Notes under the pieces: generated by a model
Database searches by the model: none
The model's input: the letters and a program-made list of their open reading frames with translations, nothing else
Told to the model about the DNA's origin: nothing
Translations under genes and position numbers: made by a program
Part shown: one piece after another, positions 45,409 to 54,900 of the stretch
Layout of the letters: every line of letters starts with the position of its first letter
Numbering within the stretch: the stretch's first letter is position 1
From: Cladorrhinum sp. PSN259
Taxonomy: Eukaryota > Ascomycota > Sordariomycetes > Sordariales > Podosporaceae
NCBI GenBank assembly: GCA_033725935.1
Contig: MU867073.1
Location: forward strand, 620,001 to 684,000
Length of the DNA stretch: 64,000 nucleotides
Direction of reading: 5' to 3'

Positions 45409-45967
45409 GTTGTTAATAGAAAAAGAAAAGAAAAAAAAAGGGTTGAAAGTCGGGATGGGTGGGTGGGAAATGAATCTGGATGATATTTGACATTGGTTGG
45501 GACGGACTTGGAAAATGGTGAAGAGGGAATACTAGTGGGAAATAGAGATGAACGGTAATAGTTTGCTAGTTCTGGGTGTTTCTTTTGTTAGTAGTCAATG
45601 GGCAAACCACTTTTATACTGTTTCCAGATTCCATGGGAAGTTTGATAGTTGACAGGTAATGGCGTCGGGGTCGATCTGGTATTAGTTTGCAGCAAGCTCC
45701 GGGCAACGTTGAACAAGCGGCTGGGAGGGGAACGGAACCGGAATGGTCACATGATGGACATGGAAATTCTGACATGGAGAGCCTAACGCAATTGCTGCAT
45801 GTTAGAGGGGGCAGTGCCTGCACTTACGGGAGGATAGCTGAAGTTGATTGGTGAGGAAAGAAGGTCACCAACCTGAGCATTATAAGAATTTCAGGTTCTA
45901 CCTTCCCCACCAAAGTTGGGTTGATGTCTTCGGTTTCTCAGAATTAATACCTACCGGCTCGGACACA
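45409..45967. other. Intergenic, Hce2 gene to AAA paralogue 2
   Basis: The first 80 bp are A/G-rich 3' sequence. The rest is the presumed promoter of the second AAA gene. No gene is supported. Confidence 0.45.
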
Positions 45968-47781
45968 ATGGATCTGGAATGTCCCAAAAGTGTCCAACAC
46001 TGGTTCATGCCCACGGCCACAACAAATGGAACGTAAGTCTGGCCATACATATCCGCTTATATATATTTCGGTCACGCCGGGTCTGATACATAACTGTGAA
46101 CAGTGGTATTGCGTCCGAGGCTTTCCAAAATGCCCTCAAGCGATTCTCCTCTGCAAAGTCCAAGAACGGCCAAGACGTCGACTTTTTAAAAAGTGCAGCA
46201 AGCGTCGAGGACGTCAGGTCCTTGGTCCAGGATTCCTTCGATCGGTACGCGGCCAAGATTTCGAATCAGAAGGTCGTCCAAATACGCAAATGGCTGAACA
46301 GGGTTTTGGAAACGCTGCACCATTATGCAAACATCTTCGATGTCTTTGTGCAACACCACCCCGAGTACGTGGCCCTCGTTTGGGGAGCCATGAAGTTCAT
46401 TCTCCTGTCCATTGAAAACAGACAGTCGACAATTGCCCTGATCTCGAAAGCACTGTCGCAGATTGCGGAGTCGCTCCCACAAGTAGAATTGGCGACGATT
46501 CTCTATCCTACCGATCGCATGATGCGGACAGTTGAGCATCTGTACTCTTCCATTCTGAATTTTCTCGTCCGTACCCGGGAATGGTGTGAAGAGGGCTCGG
46601 TTCGTCGCCTTCTACACAGCATCACGCGCCCACCAGAGCTGGTGTACAAAGACTTGCTTGACCAGATCGCCGAGAACTCGCGCTTGGTTGATCGTCTGGC
46701 GGTAGCCGGAGCTCAAGCAGAGACAAGACGAATCAACTCAAAACTGACAGCAATCGCGGAGCAACTGCAGACGATGCAGGTTTCCCGATCCTCACGACGA
46801 CAGCTCACCGAATCTTATGTGCCATCGCCGCTCAACAGCTCCTTTCAGACTCGGTTTGGCTGCTTCAGTTCAGCCCAGATAGCCCTGAACTCGGTGAGGT
46901 TGGACAACACGACAAATAGCCCGGGCTCCAGAGTTGCGGTGATAAGGGGAAGCTTCCAAATTGACCTGATTCAACACAAATCTGGGAGCACAACGACATT
47001 TGACTCTCTGGCCCACGACAAATATATGAAGAGACTTCTCCAGGCCGTGGCCTCAGCAAATCGGCTGCCTACGCTGCTTTCTGGTTGTTCTGGAACTGGG
47101 AAAACTTTGACAGCGGAAGGTATGGCAGAGATTACCGGTCGACCCCTTTACCGAGTAGCATGCGGAGACTTGGGGACCAGCCCTGCAGAGGTATCAGCAA
47201 CACTGGAGTCAATCCTCCATCTAGCAACGCTCTGGGATTGTGTGCTTCTATTGGAAGACGCAGACGTATTTCTTGAACAAAGAAGCTAGGATCTGTCTGC
47301 CCTGATGTCAATATTTGTTCGGGTGCTGGACTCATATGAAGGACTTATCATCATCACCTCTAAGCGTGTCCAAATCTTTGACCGAGCCGAAGCCTTCAAG
47401 TCCCGCATCAAATTTACCGTCAACTACCAGTATCCCAGCAAGAATAAGCGAAAACAGATCTGGAAGAATTTCCTCCACCATTTTCTCTCTGCCGCCGGGC
47501 AAGGAAACGACCATCCAAGAAATGGCACACCCATAGGTGAAACGAGAAAAGACAAGCTGAACGCAACACGTGAGCAAAATGACTTGGATGAAATTGCGTC
47601 CCATCTCGATGAGCTGGCCGAAAAGCCAATGAATGGTCAACAAATCAAGGATGCCGTCGCTGCAGCACAACAGTTGGCTAAGCTCAAGGGGGTTGGAATG
47701 TCATGGAGAGATTTGAAGCTTGCGATCGGTACATTGGAGCTTCCTGCAAATGATGAGCAGCTACCGGGTTACACAACTTAG
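45968..47781 (+). pseudogene. AAA+ ATPase paralogue 2 with NLR-like N-terminus, broken by in-frame TAG
   Basis: Exon 1 (45968-46032, MDLECPKSVQHWFMPTATTN) is spliced over 71 bp to 46104. The frame then runs to TAG 47287-47289, and without a shift to TAG 47779-47781. Residues up to about 230 form a helical domain (HYANIFDVFVQHHPEYVALV, WGAMKFILLS) resembling the N-terminal domain of the neighbouring NACHT protein, not the DUF7025 of the other AAA genes. The AAA core has Walker A SGCSGTGKTLTAE, but Walker B reads CVLLLEDADVFLE, with the usual Asp-Glu reversed. The TAG falls right after LEQRS. After it, sensor 1 reads IITSKRV where the paralogues have TTNR, and the FKSRIKF arginine and lid follow. 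So it is a relic, a truncated 416-residue product, or a read-through gene. No intron removing the stop is seen. Confidence 0.75.
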
Positions 47782-47787
47782 TGGCCG

Positions 47788-47910
47788 ATGAGGCAAGAGC
47801 GCATTACCAGGGTAATAGACGACCTTCGAGCTGAATCTAGGGTTGGAGATATAATACATGTGGTAGGGATGGAAGGGCGGTTGAGGGCTATTATGGTGGC
47901 AGACGCGTAG
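47788..47910 (+). other. Short ORF in frame after AAA paralogue 2
   Basis: Two codons after TAG 47779-47781 the same frame has an ATG and stays open for 40 codons to TAG 47908-47910 (MRQERITRVIDDLRAES, then GMEGRLRAIMVADA). It may be the original C-terminus of the AAA protein cut off by a second stop, or chance. The sequence looks protein-like but has no recognised motif. Confidence 0.3.
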
Positions 47911-48294
47911 GGCTCTCTGCTAGAGAACTTGAGCCTAAAAGAATTACTAGAATGACTCTAGCCATGATCTCCTTTTTTCCTTACTGCACTGCTCAACATG
48001 ATTGCTAATTCATATATGGTCTTGTTGCCCATCGCGGGTTGGTGAGGTCTAGATGGGCAAAATACACAGCGCCAAGATTTGGCTTCAAGCAGCACAAATG
48101 GACGAAGAAATACATCCAATGGAACGACTTGCTGAAAGCCAGCTGACTAACATTGCAGACACCGCCCCGAAACTTCCATCCAGGCAGGAGGGGTACATGT
48201 AGCCCGCCCAGTCAGGCTGCCCGAAGATGCCCAAGTTTTGATCCAAGCATCAATCGCATTAATACAGAAACCCGTCCGACAACTACAACCTACA
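47911..48294. other. Intergenic, AAA paralogue 2 to paralogue 3
   Basis: This is presumed promoter sequence. Frames open from 48053 (ATG GGC AAA ATA) but stop at 48200, and I could not splice them into the next gene in frame. Confidence 0.4.
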
Positions 48295-51096
48295 ATGGAC
48301 AACGAGAGCGATGGTACCAGGGAAGATCGCATGTCGGTTTCACAAAAGGATGGCCGGGTAGAGTCGTCTGCACGCCCACCAGTTACAATCCAGGCATCGC
48401 AGCTACGTGAATTGCACCGAACTGCTCTCGCCACCCACGAGTTGACACTACTCCAGCCAAACATGCAGTATTCATTTAGCCAGGCATCTACTGGGAATCC
48501 CTCGTTGGAATCATCCTGGAAACCACCCGCGAGCGCTCCAGGTTGGGGAAACGTTGAGGCTACCAGACCCGCAACGTCTCCAGAATCCCATCCGCAACAG
48601 ACCTCCCCCAGCGTCCCCATAGACCAACAGTCACTGATGGACGAAGATTGCTACGATCCACCTCCAAACTCCCGGCCTCCGACAATGCATGGAGACAGAA
48701 TGGCAATGGTCTCATTCGAAAGAAATGAATACAAGAGTGAGTCTGAGAATTCCATTAAGGAGACAATTGATCAGCTCCGAGCGCAAATATGGAGACTACA
48801 AGGTCAACTGGACGGCCGTCAGGAGCCCGTGCAGTGGGTTGTGATACACAAAATTCAAGGAGACAGCAGGGTTTTTCTGTCAGAGCCATCATGGATCGTC
48901 CCGGACTCTTACGGAAATCACAAATACCGACTACCTTACCTACGAGGAAACTCACCCGCTAGCAACGAGGCTGCCTATCTTCGAGCGAGACCAGAACTAG
49001 CTTTCGTGGTTTATCGGTATTATTCCGACAGCCACCAACGCGAAGAAATCCAGGACGCCTTGAGGAAGTACAGAGAGCTTCCACGTCCGGCGCCGGCAAA
49101 GACGACCGTTCAAATACTCACTTCAGCAGTGATAGAAGCACTCGACACCTTCATGAATAGCCATTCGACATTTACACAAGACTTCCCAGGTTGGGACTCA
49201 AGCACCCCCCTCGATGCTCCTTTCCTCTGGTGGTATCAATATCGCCCGCTGAACCACATGGACACGATGCCCGAATCTATGCAGCGCCAACTTCGCCCTC
49301 TCATTGGATGGATCGACTCGGAATACAAGGACCTGTACAATTTCGCAGACGCTGAACTCAAAAATGGGCTGGCTTCTAATGTTTCCATTCCGTTTCTTTA
49401 TCGACCTGCAGAAGTTCTGGTGGCCGAAGAAAACCAAGATGTACACAGCTACGTAGCTGAATCATGGGGGCATTTCGGAGAAACCAGTGATCAGAAGGGA
49501 AGAGAGGAGCAGGATGAAGATGAGGAGGATTACAACAAAGACAAGGAAGAGGCCAAAAGCAGACAAGATTCGAAATGGTCGGTGAAAGCGTGGCAGTATC
49601 ATTTTAACGGTCGGTTCTATCGTCAAAAGTACATTCTAGAGGTCAAGATTTCGGGAAGAGAACACCAGCGATCGGTCCCAATCACATCCTTGAATGTGTA
49701 CCCTCTGAGATTCGCAAGCGAAGGCATTCGGGTCAAACTTGGCCGACGTGGCCGAGCAGCTTGGAAATACCGACGAAAGGCGTTTGTTGAGTACAATTCC
49801 CATCATAGTACAGAGAGTCTGGAAAGTTTGGTAGGAGCTGTGAGTGAAACTCCCCCAATGCCTGAACTTGTTTTTTTCTCTAGCATTGTAATTATGTGAC
49901 TAATGTTTCATTCCTGTTGATAGGACCGATGCATCCTTGATGTTGAAGCCTACTCTAAGCTTCACCAACACGATAGTCGCCGATTCTGGCCTTCCTCCGT
50001 CACTCCGGAATTTGCCCAAATGTTGGAAAGCGAAGCCGAGGATTTTATCATTCCAGCTGAAGTAATGAGTTGCGATGATCCACCGTTGGAGCCCGATCTT
50101 CTTGTTCTCCCCGCTGATGTGGTGGCATATAACCTTCGACAAAAAGAATGGCGTCAGTACTACTATTTACTTTCTCTGTATATGAAAAGCAAACAACGAG
50201 TAGGAGAAGAGACTGGCATTGACTGACTCGAAACACTACCAGAAACTATCAAAATTGATCTTGTTCGTGACATATCATGGAATAAAAAGGCCTTCGACTA
50301 TCTCGTCATTGATTCTACTGTAAAGGAACTACTTGAGGTCATGGTAATGAGTAAGATAAACGGAAAACGCAGCACCGACATCATCCAAGGAAAAGGGAAC
50401 GGTCTCATCATCCTCTTGCATGGCGGTGCAGGGATAGGCAAGACCTTGACGGCAGAATGCATCGCCGAACTCGCCGAGAAGCCGCTCTACCGTGTGACCT
50501 CTGCGGACATTGGTATCAAAGCAAAAGAAGCCGAGAAGAATCTGAAGTCCGTGCTTCACGTCGGAAGGGACTGCGTGATTCTCATCGACGAAGCAGAAGT
50601 CTTTCTTGAAGCGCGGACGCACGCAGACCTTGAACGTAATGCGCTCGTATCCATATTTATGCACTCCCTAGAACATCACGAGGGGATCCTCATACTCACC
50701 ACTAACCGCCATGTCGGCACTTTCGATGAAGCCCTCAGATCGCGTGTGCAGCTAGTGATAGAATACGAGGCGATAAACATGGACCAAAGCCGCAAGATTT
50801 GGATGAGCTTTCTCGACCGACTTCGGACTCTGGAAAAAGCCGAGCAACATGCTGACGGCATAAAGGCCGAACCCGTGAGCAATGAAAACCGAAAGCGCAA
50901 GCGGGAAGGACGACTGGGTATTGATTTTGACGATATCGAATGCTACATCGATAACCTAGCTGAGAGGCACCTCAACGGTCGAGAAATTCGCAACGCAATC
51001 ACTGCAGCTCGCGAGCTGGCCAACTTTAAAGGGGAAGATATGTCTGCAAAGCACTTGCTGCATGTTATTGACATATCAATCAAGTTTTACCGATAG
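48295..51096 (+). CDS. DUF7025-type AAA+ ATPase, paralogue 3
   Basis: An 875-residue protein is encoded by three exons (48295-49839, 49924-50152, 50243-51096; introns 84 and 90 bp). A frame upstream of 48295 begins at TTG only. The first 150 residues are Ser/Thr/Pro-rich, followed by a short coiled coil (TIDQLRAQIWRLQGQLDG). The DUF7025-like middle includes LAFVVYRYYSDSHQRE, APFLWWYQYRPL, WQYHFNGRFYRQKYIL and the strand VPITSLNVYPLRFA. A charged insert of Glu, Asp and Lys separates its halves. The AAA core is intact: Walker A HGGAGIGKTLTAE, Walker B CVILIDEAEVFLE, sensor 1 LILTTNRHVGTFD, arginine finger ALRSRVQLVI, and lid with RHLNGREIRNAI. Two donors are possible for intron 1 (49831 or 49840); the stronger GTGAGT is used. 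Function is unknown. Confidence 0.87.
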
Positions 51097-51924
51097 TAAA
51101 GAAGTTTAAGGTATCCCTGCGGAGGACTTGGCCAGAAGGCGAGGTCTTTGGTAATGTTGCTCCCGTGGATTTGGGCGGTGGTATACAGTGAAAGCCTTCT
51201 TCAACAGCCGCGTGCCCTTCTACCTTAGGGTACATGTTCAATTGATTCGTTTCTCCCCTTCTATGCCTAAAGTGCCCTACGGTGTCTGAAAATACCACGG
51301 GCACGCTCGTCCTCCAATTTTGATCTCGTCGGCAGGTCTGATTTTGTCGCCGAGTCTGACTTTGAGAACGAGCCCGACTTTATGTCCGAAAATTACCGCA
51401 CCAAGACGGTCGCCCCGAACTTCTCCATCCTGAGCCAGAGTCGGTCAAGACAACTCCACCCGATCAACTTGCGGCTCATGCTCTCATATGGCTCCTCCTA
51501 TTGGGGTCAGATGAACCCCAAAAACCTGACAGTCCCGAAATATCCGACTTGATGGAGATTTTGGTGATGAATCAGGATGATGAATTTGCGACTGGGCTTT
51601 TTATCCGTGTACTATTTTCGTAGGAAGTCGTGAGTTATTGATCCCGCGGTTTGATTTTGCCGTGCTTCCATGCTGATAATACTGACATGGACATAGAGAA
51701 GAATTCGATGACAGAGACTTACTCTGTCTGAGAGTGAGACAGTCTGACTAGGGTGTATAGATAGTGCTATATTTCATAAATTTCAAATAGTTGCGATCAA
51801 ATACGCCGACTGTTTTCTCGCTCGAGAAGCCCTGGAAACCCCCGGGCCATTGTCGACAGCAAGAACTTAATACCTGCTACGCTATTAAAAAATGACACCA
51901 TCGTCAAAAGTTATTACAAACAAC
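51097..51924. other. Intergenic, convergent 3' ends
   Basis: This region separates paralogue 3 (+) from the solenoid gene (-). A coding-like frame without ATG runs from 51271 to TGA 51552 and contains an acidic repeat-like stretch SDFVAESDFENEPDFMSEN. Nothing else is seen. Confidence 0.4.
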
Positions 51925-54900
51925 TTAAACCTCAACCTTCCCACCCAGCAACAAACTCCTAGCCCCGTCCCTGATAACCTCATCTTCACTTTCCCTCCAC
52001 GCCTTTAATAACTCCCTTACATTCTCCACATTCGTCCCATCCACTCTAATAGTAGCATCTTTACCACCATCCTTGGCATCCTTCAAGTCAGCCACCCTCA
52101 ACAACTCCAACACCAACTCAACCCTCAGGTACTCCTCTAGGGCAGGTTGATAACTTCCCGTGATGTGATTCAGATCATCGCCCAGCTCCCAGGCTAAATC
52201 CACAAACACCTTGTTCGATACGTTACCATCCTTCAGGATCCAATCTTTTACTTTGATCCACCTGACGTGATACGCGACGGTTTCACCCAGCACTTGTAAA
52301 CACAAAAGCTTTTTAATCTCCGCAGCGAATTCAGACAAATTCAAGATAGAATGTCTATATAACGACAGTATGACGTTCATCCGCATGGGAAACGTATCAG
52401 GGAGTGTTTCCGGCTGACGGTTGGGGTCTCTACGCCAGGTGGTGCTAGAGCGGGTCGAGTCGATGCGGGAGATGACGGCGTGGATTAGGGGTATAGCGTT
52501 GATTTGCCACGCTTTGATGTTGAGCTGCTTTTGCGTGGTGGCAGTATTGTGAGGGTAGAAGGGATTCTCGTAGCATGGGGTGGTGAGTCGGAGGATTAGG
52601 CAGTTTAGTTCCGAGTGGTTGGCTTCTTTGATGTAGATGTCTGAGAGGGTCGAGAAAAAGTCGGTTATGTGGGCGGATGTGGTGAGACCTGTACAGGTGG
52701 TAGTAGGATTGTCCTCCGTTTCGCTGGACGATGGGAGGTTAGGGATGGAGAGTATTTTGGCCATTTCGTGTACTATATTACTGGGAGGTTTGCTCCCTGC
52801 GTCGGACCAGCTGTAAAGCCAGTGCTTGCCTGCGTTGGAACCCAAGAGCTTCTTGTCTTTCCTGACGGAGGCGGTAATAGACTTGGGAGGGTTGCAGAGG
52901 TATTCCAGGGAGACTTGTTTGATCCAGTTGAAAGTGTCAAGGGCAAGTACACCGCTCCGAGCGTGGATCAAGTATTCGCACATATGAGCCAGGTTGGTCG
53001 GGAGTGTAGGGAGCAATTCGCCTTCGGCTAGAGAAAACGAATTGACCTTGAGGAAGAGAGTCATCCACCTGCTGTTGATCTCCTTGGACTTCTCAATAAC
53101 CTTTGCGACCAAGGTGTCCTGCCACTTGTCTCTCCACTGGGGCCGTTTGAGCTGGACACTGGTTGTAATGGCCAGCTGCGCAAAGATTGGCCGCTCGGTG
53201 TCGTTGAATGGAGCTACCTCGGGCATCTCGCCCGTCTTCTCGGCCTCAGCCCAGCGTTCCTCGGTCATTGGCCACCGCTCATTCAAACATGCTGCAACAG
53301 GCACGACCTCCGTCTCGAGTGTGTTGATGATGGTTGAGGTATCGGCATCTCCTGGCGCATTGATGAAGGAGTCGACCAGGACCGAAACCGCAGCGGCGCG
53401 GATGTCGATATGTCTGGCGTTCTTGATGATGTCCACGAGAACATCACGGGCGGTCTTCTCGTCAACGAACTTGGCGCCACGCATAACCTGGGCAAGCATC
53501 TTGACGACGGTGACCTTGACGGTGGGCACTGGGTTAGCAATTGGGTTTCCCTCCTCGAGTTTGTGCTGCGCCTGTGCCTGCATCCGACCGATGATGGAAT
53601 GGGCAATGTCGAGGAGGAAGCTCTTGGCTTGAGTAGGAGAGAGCCGGTGGAAAAATCCAGGGTGAAACATATGGCGATGCCAGGACGAGTCTTCAGGTCT
53701 GGTTAGAATGATATCTTTGTAAAAATCGCATGCGATCCAAGGCCGGTCACTTTTCCCTAACAATTCAACGAGGTTCATGCAGACCCAGGTCGTATGAGAA
53801 GTAACTTCTGTCCCGGCAGCGGTCAGCTTCTTGAACACAGACGAAGCCAGCTGCAAGAGCAATTCCGCGGGCACATCTTCAACATTCCTTTCCAACTGAT
53901 ATGCGCACGAGCTTGGAGCACAATGCGGGCCGTCGAGAAACTCATCTGCCAAGTAAACAGCAGGAAAACAAGGATCCTGGGAAGATGGGAAGGGCTGCAT
54001 GAGAAATCGGGTGTCGGCACCGAAATGGGCATTGATAATGAGCATCTCCTCTGCAATGCGGGAAATTGTTGACGCCCTTGGTGCCGGATCTTCAATTAGT
54101 GGGGGTTCGTATTCTTCGACGGGCACATCGTATGGTTGGCAACTACCGACCTGCCGACACCCTACTCCAAGGGAAGTTTCCGTCGAAGCAGGGTAAAATG
54201 AGCTGGCCCGGAGCATGTGCCAGATCGAAAGAACACGCATCCCCTTTTCGACTTCTTCCTTTAGTGGCGGGTCTTCTTTGCTCTTGCAGTCCTCCTGGAT
54301 GGAAGCCATCACCGGACTTGGGTCCCAGGCCAATGGACCGTCCTCCGGATGCCATTCAGGGAAGCCAACCTCGCGTGCCTGGTTCTTCGGCATGATCACG
54401 ACACGCTTTTTGGGAAGATGATCAAAACACTCGGAACCACCAAATACCCATCGCCTCCAAAATTGAACAGCCTCGCTATCCGTCAGTCGGCCAGCAGTGA
54501 GATGCTGAACGCAGTGCTCCCATATTTCCGTCGAAAGCTTCTTTTTGTCACCCCCCTGTCCGTGAGTAAGCAGCTCAACCGCCATGGCAAAGTCATCAAC
54601 AACGAATCCCTGGATTGCGAGGACAGTCTCCCGGTCATCAGGAGGTGGCTGTAGGAGATGTTTTGTGTCCATGAATACGACACGCTTGGCTTTCGCAAGC
54701 AAATATGGCAGCTTCAAAATGTCGCCTCCTTGACGGCGCCAATTGTACCGACTTGAGCTAGACCGGCTCGAGTCGACGAGGAAACCTGGCATGATATACT
54801 GAAGAGGCAACCCCTTGCACCAAGGCTCACTCAGAGTCATAACTGCGGGGCGTCTCCTGGTCCTTTCTCGCTGCCAGAGTTGGTCACGGGCCTTCCCAAG

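Noticed and set aside
48153..48410. Plus-strand frame as an upstream exon of AAA paralogue 3
   Set aside because: No donor joins it in frame to the coding sequence from 48295.
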